A DNA stretch of 64,000 nt from contig QCWE01000001.1 of NCBI GenBank assembly GCA_003149555.1, positions 1 to 64,000 of the forward strand. The letters run 5' to 3'. Numbering within the stretch: position 1 is the stretch's first letter; every line of letters begins with the position of its first letter. The notes under the pieces were generated by a model, which saw only the letters and a program-made list of their open reading frames with translations, did no database searches and was not told the origin of the DNA. This document shows, in pieces, positions 1-8,529 of this stretch. The position numbers and the translations under genes were made by a program. Source of the stretch: Candidatus Aquiluna sp. XM-24bin5. GTDB lineage: Bacteria; Actinomycetota; Actinomycetia; Actinomycetales; Microbacteriaceae.

Positions 1-1202
1 GAGTTTGTTCCAAGTCGGTTGGCCCCGTGAACCGAAACACAGGCGCACTCTCCGGCTGCGTAGAGACCGGGGATAACAGTGTCGTTGTCACTAAGTACCT
101 CGGCCTTGATATTTGTAGGGATACCACCCATCGCGTAGTGCGCAGTTGGGAACACCGGCACTGGCTCCGTGTAAGGCTCGACACCCAGGTAGGTTCTCGC
201 AAACTCGGTAATGTCCGGAAGCTTGGCATCGATTACTGCAGGCTCCAGGTGGGTTAGATCCAATAGCACGTAGTCCTTGTTAGGGCCCGCGCCCCTGCCC
301 TCGCGAACCTCATTGGCCATGGCTCTGGCAACCATATCTCTAGGGGCGAGGTCCTTAATGGTCGGCGCATAGCGCTCCATGAAGCGCTCGCCCGAGGCAT
401 TTCTCAAGATGCCACCCTCACCTCGAGCGGCCTCACTCAGGAGGATGCCCAGGCCAGCAAGGCCAGTTGGGTGGAACTGGTAGAACTCCATATCCTCAAG
501 AGGGATGCCTCTGCGGAAGGCAATCGCAACTCCATCTCCCGTGAGGGTGTGAGCGTTTGAGGTTGTCTTGTAGATCTTGCCGAAGCCGCCGGTTGCAAAG
601 ACAATCGACTTGCCGGCGAAGACGTGAATCTCTCCGGTGGCCAGCTCATAGGCAACCACTCCAGCTGGCTTGCCATCATTCATCACGAGGTCCAGAACAT
701 AGAACTCGTTGTAGAACTCGATGCCTAGCTTGACGCAGGTTTGGTAGAGGGTCTGAAGAATCATGTGGCCGGTGCGGTCAGCGGCATAGCAGCTCCTGCG
801 GACCGGCGCCTTACCGTGGTCGCGGGTGTGACCGCCGAAGCGACGCTGGTCAATCTTGCCGTCGGGAGTGCGGTTGAAGGGGAGGCCCATGTTTTCAAGG
901 TCGATAACCGCCTGGACAGATTCCTTGGCCAAGATCTCTGCCGCATCTTGATCAACCAGGTAGTCACCACCTTTCACGGTGTCAAAGGTGTGCCACTCCC
1001 AGCTGTCTTCCTCTACGTTTGCCAGAGCCGCAGCCATACCGCCCTGTGCGGCGCCGGTGTGGCTGCGGGTTGGGAACAGCTTCGAGATCACAGCAACACT
1101 TGCCTCACCGCCCGCCTCGATAGCGGCGCGCATCCCGGCACCGCCGGCACCGACGATGATTACATCGTGCGAGTGATAGGTAACGTTGTCGGTTGAGCTC
1201 AA
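1..1202 (-). CDS. sdhA: Succinate dehydrogenase flavoprotein subunit, partial (3' end outside window)
   Basis: Catalytic FAD subunit of respiratory complex II, which oxidises succinate to fumarate at the inner face of the membrane. About 400 codons are visible with no frame break; the family is usually 580-600 residues, so the C-terminal third lies beyond base 1. Seen: an N-terminal dinucleotide-binding stretch ([17 protein letters not shown]), the SHTGAAQGG segment whose His carries covalent FAD in this family, [11 protein letters not shown], and HGANRLGTN at the window edge. The TTG start at 1202 is preceded by GAGGAA at a good distance and lies 10 bases after sdhD. It is the third gene of sdhC-sdhD-sdhA; sdhB is expected next, outside the window. 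Confidence 0.95.
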   Translation of the reverse strand, partial: MSSTDNVTYHSHDVIIVGAGGAGMRAAIEAGGEASVAVISKLFPTRSHTGAAQGGMAAALANVEEDSWEWHTFDTVKGGDYLVDQDAAEILAKESVQAVIDLENMGLPFNRTPDGKIDQRRFGGHTRDHGKAPVRRSCYAADRTGHMILQTLYQTCVKLGIEFYNEFYVLDLVMNDGKPAGVVAYELATGEIHVFAGKSIVFATGGFGKIYKTTSNAHTLTGDGVAIAFRRGIPLEDMEFYQFHPTGLAGLGILLSEAARGEGGILRNASGERFMERYAPTIKDLAPRDMVARAMANEVREGRGAGPNKDYVLLDLTHLEPAVIDAKLPDITEFARTYLGVEPYTEPVPVFPTAHYAMGGIPTNIKAEVLSDNDTVIPGLYAAGECACVSVHGANRLGTN

Positions 1203-1212
1203 GAGTTCCTCG

Positions 1213-1653
1213 CTATGCTGCTGGGCAGAATGAAGGGAGCAGTTCTGCTGCGGCTCCCGCTGGGCATGGATCAAAGGTGAAAATTACAAGCGTTCCAAGC
1301 AGAATTAGCAGCCCGCCTACCGCCCAGAGGGTGGTCACGAGTCCCTTGCGCAAGGACTCCTTCTCGACGTAGTCGTTGACTATGGTGCGCATTCCGTTGG
1401 TGCCGTGAATAAGCGCCAACCAAAGCATCGCCATGTCCCAAACCTGCCAGAACGGGTCGGCCCACTTGCCTGCGACAAAGGCAAAATCGATGGCCTTGAT
1501 GCCGTCGCCGACTACCAGGTTCACGACCAGGTGAGTGAAAACAAGGACAATAAGCAGCGGCCCGGAGACTCGCATAAAGAGCCAACCGTATTTTTCCCAG
1601 TTTGCCTGCTTGCGGGTTCGAGGAGCGTTTGGGGTCTCGATAACAACAGCCAT
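1213..1653 (-). CDS. sdhD: Succinate dehydrogenase hydrophobic membrane anchor subunit
   Basis: Second membrane anchor of complex II (146 residues). Three hydrophobic helices are visible: about residues 27-48, 65-88 (which includes [17 protein letters not shown]) and 105-128. The short polar N-terminus carries the [13 protein letters not shown] segment typical of actinobacterial SdhD. It helps form the quinone site and hold haem together with SdhC. The gap to sdhC is nine bases and to sdhA ten, so the three are co-transcribed. The name rests on position and topology, because anchor sequences diverge strongly. Confidence 0.88.
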   Translation of the reverse strand: MAVVIETPNAPRTRKQANWEKYGWLFMRVSGPLLIVLVFTHLVVNLVVGDGIKAIDFAFVAGKWADPFWQVWDMAMLWLALIHGTNGMRTIVNDYVEKESLRKGLVTTLWAVGGLLILLGTLVIFTFDPCPAGAAAELLPSFCPAA

Positions 1654-1662
1654 AATCGCCTC

Positions 1663-2052
1663 CTAATGTCCAAATACTCGTGCTAGGTGCAGCGGAGTGA
1701 AGGCTGCAACGGCGACCACGGTGATTACCATGACGGCCCAAAACATAAGGTTCTGGTATTTCGTACCCTTTGACCAGAAGTCAACTGCAATGACTCTCAG
1801 TCCATTGAGGCCGTGGAACAAGATTGCTCCCACCAAACCAAGCTCGGAGATTCCAATAATCGGAGTCTTGTAAGACTCGATGACCACGTTGTATGCCTCT
1901 GGGCTAACGCGAACGAGCGCTGTATCCAGCACATGGACGAGCAAAAAGAAGAAGATCCCGACGCCGGTGATGCGGTGGAGAACCCAAGACCACATGCCAA
2001 CCTTGCCTCGGTAGAGAGTTCCTGCGGGCATCGATGCCAAGGCTTCCTCCAT
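1663..2052 (-). CDS. sdhC: Succinate dehydrogenase cytochrome b556 subunit
   Basis: First gene of the sdh operon, 129 residues. GTLYRGKVGMWSWVLHRITG, followed by a helix ending LLVHVLDTALV, is the SdhC signature; the histidines in the first two helices are the usual haem b ligand candidates. A third helix spans about residues 102-122. Start ATG at 2052; an internal ATG seven codons later is an alternative. It diverges from the manC-like gene across an 87-base gap that must hold promoters for both directions. Confidence 0.9.
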   Translation of the reverse strand: MEEALASMPAGTLYRGKVGMWSWVLHRITGVGIFFFLLVHVLDTALVRVSPEAYNVVIESYKTPIIGISELGLVGAILFHGLNGLRVIAVDFWSKGTKYQNLMFWAVMVITVVAVAAFTPLHLARVFGH

Positions 2053-2077
2053 GGAAAATTGGTTAGTTGATACCTCA

Positions 2078-2083
2078 AGTCTA
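2078..2083 (-). promoter_or_regulatory. Candidate -10 box for the sdhCDA operon
   Basis: On the minus strand the hexamer reads TAGACT, fitting the actinobacterial TANNNT form, about 26 bases before the sdhC start. No clear -35 box is seen. GGTTAG and CTAACC form a spaced inverted repeat (2061-2066 and 2081-2086) around it, which could be regulatory or chance. Confidence 0.3.
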
Positions 2084-2124
2084 ACCGAGCCGAAGAAACT
2101 CTTTTGTAAACACTGCGAAACATC

Positions 2125-2130
2125 TAAGGT
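2125..2130 (+). promoter_or_regulatory. Candidate -10 box for the mannose-1-phosphate guanylyltransferase gene
   Basis: TAAGGT ends nine bases before the ATG at 2140, which would give a nearly leaderless transcript. No strong -35 or Shine-Dalgarno sequence is visible. Confidence 0.35.
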
Positions 2131-2139
2131 GAAAAGGCT

Positions 2140-3246
2140 ATGGATTCCGATATGCCTGCTCTGGAAAGATTTTTTGCCGTTATTCCCGCGGGTGGAATCG
2201 GCTCAAGACTCTGGCCGATGTCGCGAGCAAACGAACCAAAGTTCCTTCATGATTTGACTGGCAATGGCCAGACCCTCCTTCAGGACACCTGGGACAGGCT
2301 AAAGCCAATAGCGCCGGGTCGGACCATGGTTGTCACGGGCGATGTCCACTCCAGAGCGGTCGCGAGCCAGCTCCCAGAGCTCGACAGTGCAAACGTGATT
2401 TTGGAGCCATCCCCAAGGGACTCAACTGCTGCGATTGCATTGGCCGCCGCAGTGCTCGCTCAGAGGGAACCCGATGTGATCATCGGTTCCTTCGCAGCCG
2501 ACCACGTGATTGGCGATGCCGCAGGCTTTCAAAAAGCGGTCAAAGAGGCTGTGCTTGTCGCAGCTACAGGAAAAATTGTGACCATTGGGGTTCGCCCAAC
2601 TGAGCCCTCAGTGGCTTTCGGCTACATCAAAAAGGGCGATCGCCTACCTTCTGATACTGCCTGTGAGGTCCTCGAGTTTGTTGAGAAGCCCGACATCGTT
2701 GCGGCCCGAAGGTATGTCGAGAGCGAGGACTACCTGTGGAATGCCGGAATGTTCATTGCTCCAGCAAAAAAGCTGCTTGAAGTTTTGGCCAAGACCCAGC
2801 CGACGCTTCACGCCGGGGTCACTGAGCTCGCACGGGTTTGGGATTCTGATGATCGCGACGATGCGATGGCAAAGATTTGGCCGACACTAACCAAAATTGC
2901 AATTGATTACTCGGTAGCAGAGCCGGCGGCAAGAGGCGGAGAGGTAGCTGTCGTACCCGGAGATTTTGAGTGGCATGACGTTGGAGACTTCGCGGCCATC
3001 GCCGAGCTCCAATCACAAGGACGTTCAGGCCATTTGGCTGTTCTCGGCTCGGCTCGCGTTTTGTCCGACTCCTCGAGCGGAATCTTGGTTAGCGACACGG
3101 GGAGGCTAGTCGCCCTAATTGGCCTGGAGGACGTAATCGTGGTAGACACCGCAGACGCTCTGCTGGTGACTAGCAAGGAGCATGCCCAGAAGGTGAAAAG
3201 CCTTGTTGACTCGCTTCGCGAGTCAGGTCACTCAGAACTTTTGTGA
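2140..3246 (+). CDS. manC: Mannose-1-phosphate guanylyltransferase (GDP-mannose pyrophosphorylase)
   Basis: Makes GDP-mannose from mannose-1-phosphate and GTP, the mannose donor for cell-envelope glycans and lipoglycans. 368 residues, the single-domain actinobacterial length without a fused isomerase. Seen: nucleotidyltransferase signature AGGIGSRLWPMSR (about residues 17-29), SFAADHVIGD, FVEKPD, YLWNAGMF, and a C-terminal left-handed helix region. Start ATG at 2140; a second ATG at 2152 is possible. It stands alone between divergent sdhC and a terminator. Phosphomannomutase genes supplying its substrate lie at 12264-13898 and 36486-37868. Confidence 0.93.
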   Translation: MDSDMPALERFFAVIPAGGIGSRLWPMSRANEPKFLHDLTGNGQTLLQDTWDRLKPIAPGRTMVVTGDVHSRAVASQLPELDSANVILEPSPRDSTAAIALAAAVLAQREPDVIIGSFAADHVIGDAAGFQKAVKEAVLVAATGKIVTIGVRPTEPSVAFGYIKKGDRLPSDTACEVLEFVEKPDIVAARRYVESEDYLWNAGMFIAPAKKLLEVLAKTQPTLHAGVTELARVWDSDDRDDAMAKIWPTLTKIAIDYSVAEPAARGGEVAVVPGDFEWHDVGDFAAIAELQSQGRSGHLAVLGSARVLSDSSSGILVSDTGRLVALIGLEDVIVVDTADALLVTSKEHAQKVKSLVDSLRESGHSELL

Positions 3247-3250
3247 ACAT

Positions 3251-3274
3251 CTCAGATTGATAAATCTGAGTTTT
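3251..3274 (+). terminator. Rho-independent terminator after manC
   Basis: Stem CTCAGATT / AATCTGAG with a loop of about four bases, followed by TTTT. A second small CCC/GGG hairpin and a run of six T (about 3276-3296) follow and may strengthen it. It begins five bases after the manC stop. Confidence 0.8.
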
Positions 3275-3301
3275 AGCCCGGTTTGGGTCTTTTTTGCGGA
3301 G

Positions 3302-3307
3302 TAGAGT
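3302..3307 (+). promoter_or_regulatory. Candidate -10 box upstream of the nucleoside-binding lipoprotein
   Basis: TAGAGT matches TANNNT. The same hexamer occurs before the ATPase gene at 4521-4526. A start of transcription near 3314 would place the palindrome at 3319-3337 in the leader. A TTGACA at 3309-3314 looks like a -35 box, but no suitable -10 follows it at 16-18 bases. Confidence 0.3.
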
Positions 3308-3318
3308 TTTGACAACTC

Positions 3319-3337
3319 GGCACCTAATTTAGGTGCC
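3319..3337 (+). promoter_or_regulatory. Perfect 19-base palindrome, probable operator
   Basis: GGCACCTAA-T-TTAGGTGCC has two nine-base arms around one central base. It lies 25 bases before the TTG start of the nucleoside-binding lipoprotein and just upstream of its Shine-Dalgarno AGGAGG. Symmetry and position suit an operator for a dimeric repressor of the nucleoside uptake operon. As RNA it would form a stem with almost no loop, so a DNA site is likelier. No regulator gene is adjacent. Confidence 0.55.
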
Positions 3338-3362
3338 ACTTCATTTCATTCAGGAGGAAACC

Positions 3363-4457
3363 TTGAAGCTAAAGAATGCATCAGCAGCATTCGCTCTTCT
3401 GGGTGCATCTGCTCTTGTTCTCTCGGGCTGCGCAGCAGCGCCGGAGGAAGAGCCAGCAGCAACCAGTACTGCAACTGCAACAGAAGAACCAGCTGCCGAA
3501 ACCATTGACTACCTAGCATGCGCCGTCTCTGACGAGGGTAGCTGGAACGACAAGTCATTCAACGAGTCTGTATACGACGGTCTTGTAATGGCTGAGACTC
3601 AGCTCGGCACTCAAATCGCCGAGGCAGAGTCGAACTCTGCTGAGGACTTCCAGCCAAACCTACAGGCCATGGTTGATCAGGCTTGTGACATCACCTTCGC
3701 TGTTGGGTTCAACCTGGTGGCAGATGTCAACGCGATTGCAGCTGCAAACCCAGACATGAGCTTTGTGACCATCGATGGTTGGTCAGAGGGCAACGCAAAC
3801 CTGAAGCCAGTTGTTTACAACATGGCTGAGTCCAGCTACCTAGCTGGCTACGTATCCGCCGCCTACTCAACCAGCAAGGTTGTAGGCACCTACGGTGGAC
3901 TTCAGATCCCTGCTGTTACCGACTTCATGGACGGCTTCTACTACGGAGCTATGGCATGGGGTGCTGAGAACGGCGTTGAGGTAACCGTTGTCGGTTGGGA
4001 CCCAGTCGCAATGACCGGTGACTTCATCGGTGACTTCGTACCTAACTCCGGAACCTCGAAGGCTATCGCTGCAGCTCAGGTAAACGCCGGTGCTGACGTC
4101 ATCTTCCCAGTTGGTGGTGACCAGTTCGGTGCTGTTTCCGAGGCAATCAAGGAGGCCGGCATTGACGGCGTAATGGTTGGTGTTGACAAGGACGTTGCAC
4201 TCACCAGCCCAGAGTATGCAGACCTAGTGCTGACCTCAGCTGAGAAGCGCATGACCAATGCTGTCTACGACATCATTGCTGAGCTCTCCGCTGGCGGCGC
4301 TTTCAACGGTGACGCATACGTTGGAACCTTGGCAAACGGTGGAACCGGTCTAAGCCCGTTCTACGAGTTTGACGCAATGATTGATGATGCAACCAAGGCT
4401 CGCCTAGCCGAGCTTGAGGCTGGCATCATCGCAGGTGAGGTAGACCCTAAGGCCTAA
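3363..4457 (+). CDS. BMP-family nucleoside-binding lipoprotein of an ABC importer
   Basis: Extracellular substrate-binding lipoprotein that captures nucleosides for the downstream ATPase and two permeases. 364 residues. TTG start at 3363 with AGGAGGAAA immediately upstream. Signal peptide with lipobox LVLSGC (Cys about residue 23), then an Ala/Glu/Thr-rich tether. BMP-domain traits: DEGSWNDKSFNES, ITFAVGFNLVADV, SFVTIDGW, VIFPVGGDQFG, VGVDKD. Nucleoside specificity is inferred from the cytidine deaminase, thymidine phosphorylase and adenosine deaminase genes in the same run. A terminator separates it from the ATPase gene, which should raise its output relative to the membrane parts. Confidence 0.9.
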   Translation: MKLKNASAAFALLGASALVLSGCAAAPEEEPAATSTATATEEPAAETIDYLACAVSDEGSWNDKSFNESVYDGLVMAETQLGTQIAEAESNSAEDFQPNLQAMVDQACDITFAVGFNLVADVNAIAAANPDMSFVTIDGWSEGNANLKPVVYNMAESSYLAGYVSAAYSTSKVVGTYGGLQIPAVTDFMDGFYYGAMAWGAENGVEVTVVGWDPVAMTGDFIGDFVPNSGTSKAIAAAQVNAGADVIFPVGGDQFGAVSEAIKEAGIDGVMVGVDKDVALTSPEYADLVLTSAEKRMTNAVYDIIAELSAGGAFNGDAYVGTLANGGTGLSPFYEFDAMIDDATKARLAELEAGIIAGEVDPKA

Positions 4458-4481
4458 GCCACCTGAAAACATCAACGAAGG

Positions 4482-4509
4482 GGGCCGCAGGTAAAACTGC
4501 GGCCCTTTT
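4482..4509 (+). terminator. Intercistronic terminator or attenuator between binding protein and ATPase
   Basis: Stem GGGCCGCAG / CTGCGGCCC (nine GC-rich pairs) with loop GTAAAA, followed by TTTTCTTT. It starts 25 bases after the lipoprotein stop. Confidence 0.85.
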
Positions 4510-4520
4510 CTTTGCCAAAA

Positions 4521-4526
4521 TAGAGT
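4521..4526 (+). promoter_or_regulatory. Candidate -10 box for the ATPase-permease-salvage operon
   Basis: TAGAGT directly after the terminator, with the Shine-Dalgarno AAAGGAG at 4536-4542 and TTG start at 4549. It would restart transcription of the distal genes. No convincing -35 box. Confidence 0.3.
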
Positions 4527-4548
4527 GGTCGCACAAAGGAGTGCTCAA

Positions 4549-6054
4549 TTGAAACTAGAACTGCGCGGAATCACTAAGCGCTTCGGCACACTCGTAGCCA
4601 ACGACTCAATCGACTTGGTAGTAGAGCCAGGCCAAATCCATGCCCTGCTCGGCGAGAACGGTGCCGGTAAGTCCACCCTCATGAACGTCCTTTACGGTCT
4701 CTACGATGCCGATGAGGGGGAGGTGCTATTGGACGACAAGCCACAAAACTTCGCCGGCCCAGGTGATGCAATGGAGGCTGGCATTGGCATGGTCCACCAG
4801 CACTTCATGCTTATTCCGGTGTTCACGGTTGCCGAGAATGTTGCACTTGGGCAGGAGCCCACCAAAGCACTCGGTGCGATTGATGTCGCCGAGGCACGAA
4901 AGCGGGTCGTAGACATCTCGGAGCGCTTCGGATTCAACGTTGATCCCGACGCACTCGTGGAGGATCTGCCAGTTGGTGTCCAGCAGCGCGTTGAGATCAT
5001 CAAGGCTCTATCGAGAGACGCCCGAGTCCTGGTCTTGGATGAGCCAACCGCGGTTCTAACACCACAAGAGACAGATGAGCTTATGGAGATAATGAGGCAG
5101 CTGGCCTCGAGCGGGACTTCTATCGTCTTCATTACCCACAAGCTGCGTGAGGTGAAGGCCGTAGCCGACAAAATTACTGTTATTCGCCTGGGCAAGGTTG
5201 TTGGTAGCGCCAAGCCAGACGCCTCTACTTCTGAGCTTGCTTCCTTGATGGTCGGTCGTGAGGTGGAGCTGACTGTAGAGAAGAGCAAGCGCGAGCCGGG
5301 CGAGGTGGTTCTCAGCATTGAGAACTTGGCGGTCTTGGATGATCGCGGCCAGAGAGCTGTTGATGGTGTGAGCTTTGACGTACACTCCGGAGAAATCCTG
5401 GCTATCGCAGGAGTGCAAGGCAACGGCCAGACCGAGCTTGCGGAGGCCATCATGGGTCTCCGTTCAGCGCTCACAGGTTTTGGCAAAATCAGCTTCAAGG
5501 GAGAGGACATTACTGACGAATCCGTCAGGGGAGTGCTCGACCACGGCGTTGGTTACATCCCTGAGGACCGCACCACTGATGGCGTAGTCGCTGCGTTCTC
5601 AATTGCAGAGAACATGATGATCAACTCCTCTTACAAGTCTCGTTTCACAAAAGGCATCAACATCAACTTCAATGCCAGACGCAAGATTGCTGAGCAGCTG
5701 GTGGAAGAGTTTGATGTTAGAACGCCGTCTGCCGAAACTCCGGCTGGAAAGTTATCCGGTGGAAACCAACAAAAAGTCGTCGTTGCAAGAGAGCTTTCGA
5801 GGGACGTAGACCTGTTAGTGGCTTCTCAGCCGACAAGAGGCGTTGACGTCGGTTCCATTGAGTTCATTCACGAGCGCATCGTGAGCGAACGCGATAAGGG
5901 TAAGGCAGTTGTGCTTGTGTCTACAGAACTTGACGAGGTGCTCGCCCTTGCCGACAGAATCGCCGTGATGTATCGAGGAAAGATAATTGACATCGTCACG
6001 CCAGATACCTCTAGAGAACAGCTTGGAAAGCTAATGGCGGGAGTTGCAGCATGA
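4549..6054 (+). CDS. Nucleoside ABC transporter ATP-binding protein (two ATPase domains)
   Basis: Energises nucleoside uptake on the cytoplasmic side. 501 residues holding two fused ABC domains. Domain 1: Walker A GENGAGKST (about residues 36-44), signature variant LPVGVQQRVEI, Walker B VLVLDEPTAVLTP. Domain 2: GVQGNGQTE in place of a full Walker A, signature LSGGNQQKVVVARELS, and LLVASQPTRGVD, where Walker B lacks the glutamate. This asymmetry is normal for the sugar/nucleoside (NupO/YufO-like) class. The TTG start at 4549 is chosen over an in-frame GTG at 4525 because AAAGGAG lies seven bases upstream. The stop overlaps the first permease start (ATGA). Confidence 0.93.
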   Translation: MKLELRGITKRFGTLVANDSIDLVVEPGQIHALLGENGAGKSTLMNVLYGLYDADEGEVLLDDKPQNFAGPGDAMEAGIGMVHQHFMLIPVFTVAENVALGQEPTKALGAIDVAEARKRVVDISERFGFNVDPDALVEDLPVGVQQRVEIIKALSRDARVLVLDEPTAVLTPQETDELMEIMRQLASSGTSIVFITHKLREVKAVADKITVIRLGKVVGSAKPDASTSELASLMVGREVELTVEKSKREPGEVVLSIENLAVLDDRGQRAVDGVSFDVHSGEILAIAGVQGNGQTELAEAIMGLRSALTGFGKISFKGEDITDESVRGVLDHGVGYIPEDRTTDGVVAAFSIAENMMINSSYKSRFTKGININFNARRKIAEQLVEEFDVRTPSAETPAGKLSGGNQQKVVVARELSRDVDLLVASQPTRGVDVGSIEFIHERIVSERDKGKAVVLVSTELDEVLALADRIAVMYRGKIIDIVTPDTSREQLGKLMAGVAA

Positions 6055-7274
6055 GTGACAATCAAGACCGTTTCTCACAGGCGCTGAAGGAGATTCTCGC
6101 AGGAAGCTTCACTAGGACTGTCCTTTCAATCATCCTCGGCTTTTTGGTCGGAGCTCTGTTCATGATCGGCTCTGACAAGGCCTTTATCGAGTCGCTCGGC
6201 TACTTCTTCTCCCGTCCCGGAGATGCCCTCGGGGCTGCCGTGGCGGTAGTAAGTGAGGGTTACGGTGCGTTGTTCAGAGGTGCAATCTTCAACGGTGACG
6301 CAGATAGCTTCGAGAAGGCAATACGCCCGCTAACGGAAACGCTCAGACTGGGTGCCCCGCTGATTCTGGCAGGCCTCGGAATTGGCCTGACTTTCCGGGT
6401 TGGAATGTTCAACATTGGTGGAACCGGCCAGCTGATTTCGGGAATGATCTTTGCGACTTTCGTTGCCACGAGGCTAGAGCTACCCTTCGTTATCCACACG
6501 ATTGTGGCAATCATCGCGGGAGTTGTTGGAGCGACGCTGCTGGGAGCTTTCGTCGGTTTCCTGAAGGCCCGCACCGGTGCTCACGAGGTCATTTTGACCA
6601 TCATGTTCAATTACATCATGCTCTACTTCTTCACCTTCCTTATGCGCGATCCAGCGCTCCTTCAGGAGGAGCGAGCCACGGGAAACCCTAAGGCTGACCC
6701 GGCAGCCGAGACAGCGCTTTTGCCAAAGCTAATGGGCGATGAATTCAACCTGCACTGGGGCATCATCCTGGCGATTGCGGCGGTCTTTGTCTTCTGGTGG
6801 CTCATGGAGCGCTCGACCATTGGCTTTAGATTGCGCATGGTTGGGCACAACCCCGATGCCGCAAGATCGGCCGGCGTGAGTGTCGAGCGCACCTACATTC
6901 TCGCCATGGGATTATCGGCTGCATTCGTAGGAGTTGCTGGTGCAAACCAGTCACTCGGCACCGCAATTGGTGTGACCCCCTCGGCACACGCAAACATCGG
7001 TTTTGATGCCATAACCGTGGCATTGCTAGGTGGATCCAATGCACCGGGCATCTTGCTTGCAGGCCTGCTCTTCGGTGCATTCAAGGCGGGCGCTCCTTCC
7101 ATGCAGGTGCTAGGTGTCTCTCCGGAGGTGTTAGGCATCGTCCAGGGAGCCATCGTGCTGTTTATTGCAGCTCCGCCGCTGATTCGGATGCTGTTCAGGC
7201 TTCCGCCACCTCAGACCACCTCGGTGCTTTCAAACATGAGAGAGAAACTTTTTAGGAGAGGGGGTGCCAAATGA
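6051..7274 (+). CDS. Nucleoside ABC transporter permease, first subunit
   Basis: Inner-membrane channel subunit of 407 residues with about nine hydrophobic segments. It has the BPD_transp_2 core GLTFRVGMFNIGGTGQLISG and AHEVILTIMFNYI (EAA-like coupling region), plus GFDAITVALLGGSNAPGI, all typical of YufP/NupP-like permeases. Its start overlaps the ATPase stop by four bases and its stop overlaps the next permease by four, so the three are translationally coupled. Confidence 0.9.
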   Translation: MSDNQDRFSQALKEILAGSFTRTVLSIILGFLVGALFMIGSDKAFIESLGYFFSRPGDALGAAVAVVSEGYGALFRGAIFNGDADSFEKAIRPLTETLRLGAPLILAGLGIGLTFRVGMFNIGGTGQLISGMIFATFVATRLELPFVIHTIVAIIAGVVGATLLGAFVGFLKARTGAHEVILTIMFNYIMLYFFTFLMRDPALLQEERATGNPKADPAAETALLPKLMGDEFNLHWGIILAIAAVFVFWWLMERSTIGFRLRMVGHNPDAARSAGVSVERTYILAMGLSAAFVGVAGANQSLGTAIGVTPSAHANIGFDAITVALLGGSNAPGILLAGLLFGAFKAGAPSMQVLGVSPEVLGIVQGAIVLFIAAPPLIRMLFRLPPPQTTSVLSNMREKLFRRGGAK

Positions 7275-8527
7275 GCCAGCTTCAACTAGCTAAAGAGGAG
7301 CGCGTCGGCTTCAAGTCACCTATCACCATGGGTGCGATTGGCGCACTCGTTCTTGTTTTCTTCGGAATTCTCGGACGCGAGGGCGAAACCCTATTTGAGC
7401 TCTCGCGCCGGATCGATGTGATCCAGCTACCCGCTGTTCCAGTTGGTTCGTCGGCGCTGGGTTGGGTAGCGGGCATCTTGCTGCTTGCTATTGCGGGTTA
7501 TTCATTGAGCTTTGCCCTAAAGAATCGCAAGACTCCGCTTTGGGTCTCTGTGATTTACGGTGCAATTGGCGTAATAGCACTCCTGGGTTGGCTGGCCGCG
7601 GGCAAGTCCGTACCCCTCACTTTCATCATCGGAACAGCACTAGTTTTGGCCGTTCCAATCATGCTCGGCGCGATGGGCGGTTTGATGTGTGAGCGCGTTG
7701 GAGTGACCAATATTGCTATCGAAGCACAGCTTCTAACGGGCGCATTCATGGCCGCCGTTGTTTCTTCGATCACGGACAACTTCTTCTTTGGCTTGGCAAG
7801 CGCGATGATTGGCGGAGCTCTGGTTTCCATGGTTCTGGCGGTGTTCGCAATCAAGTATTTGGCTCAGCAGATCATCGTGGGTGTCGTACTGAACGTTTTG
7901 ATGATTGGAATCACGAACTTCCTCTACCAGCAGTGGCTTACCGAAGACGGTGAGAACGTGAACTTCCCCGGGACTTTGGACATCATCAAGATTCCATTCC
8001 TGAGTGACATTCCCGTAATTGGTCCGGTGATCTTCGAAAATAGAATTACGGTTTTCGCCGCCCTCATCTTCGTCCCGACCCTCTACTTCATCCTGTTCAA
8101 GACCAAGCTCGGGCTCAGGGCAAGGGCCGTTGGCGAGCACCCGCTAGCTGCCGACACAGTCGGCATCAATGTGGGTCGCACCCGCTTTTGGTGGGTAACC
8201 CTTGGAGGCATGTCGGCTGGGCTGGGAGGTGCCGCATTGACCATCGGAAATGCTGGAGCATTTGGACGCGAAATGGCGGGAGGCTTTGGATTCATTGCTC
8301 TTGCGGTGGTCATCCTCGGACGCTGGCACCCGATTTCGGCCGCATTGGCAGCCCTTCTCTTCGGGTTCTCAATCATCTTGAGGGTCTGGGCAAACCAGGT
8401 GAGCCCTGGTATACCTACCGACTTCATCACTATGGTTCCCTACATCGTCACCATCATCGCGGTGGTGGGATTTGTGGGCCAATCTAGGCCGCCTAAGGCG
8501 CTCGCCATTCCTTACACGAAGGGATAG
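7271..8527 (+). CDS. Nucleoside ABC transporter permease, second subunit
   Basis: Partner permease (418 residues) of the YufQ/NupQ type. An N-terminal extension with two to three helices is followed by the conserved core: GLMCERVGVTNIAIEAQLL, AQQIIVGVVLNVL and GFGFIALAVVILGRWHP. Short polar C-terminus. The start ATG lies inside the previous stop (ATGA). The cytidine deaminase gene follows after two bases, linking uptake directly to catabolism. Confidence 0.9.
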   Translation: MSQLQLAKEERVGFKSPITMGAIGALVLVFFGILGREGETLFELSRRIDVIQLPAVPVGSSALGWVAGILLLAIAGYSLSFALKNRKTPLWVSVIYGAIGVIALLGWLAAGKSVPLTFIIGTALVLAVPIMLGAMGGLMCERVGVTNIAIEAQLLTGAFMAAVVSSITDNFFFGLASAMIGGALVSMVLAVFAIKYLAQQIIVGVVLNVLMIGITNFLYQQWLTEDGENVNFPGTLDIIKIPFLSDIPVIGPVIFENRITVFAALIFVPTLYFILFKTKLGLRARAVGEHPLAADTVGINVGRTRFWWVTLGGMSAGLGGAALTIGNAGAFGREMAGGFGFIALAVVILGRWHPISAALAALLFGFSIILRVWANQVSPGIPTDFITMVPYIVTIIAVVGFVGQSRPPKALAIPYTKG

Positions 8528-8529
8528 TC

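Noticed and set aside
741..1196. 151-residue plus-strand frame opposite sdhA
   Set aside because: Antisense shadow of a clearly conserved sdhA reading frame.
3309..3314. TTGACA as a -35 box for the lipoprotein gene
   Set aside because: No TANNNT hexamer follows at 16-18 bases; the next candidate is only about 10 bases on, inside the palindrome.
4701..5510. 269-residue minus-strand frame opposite the ABC ATPase
   Set aside because: Ser/Thr-rich antisense shadow of a gene with all ABC motifs in the plus frame.
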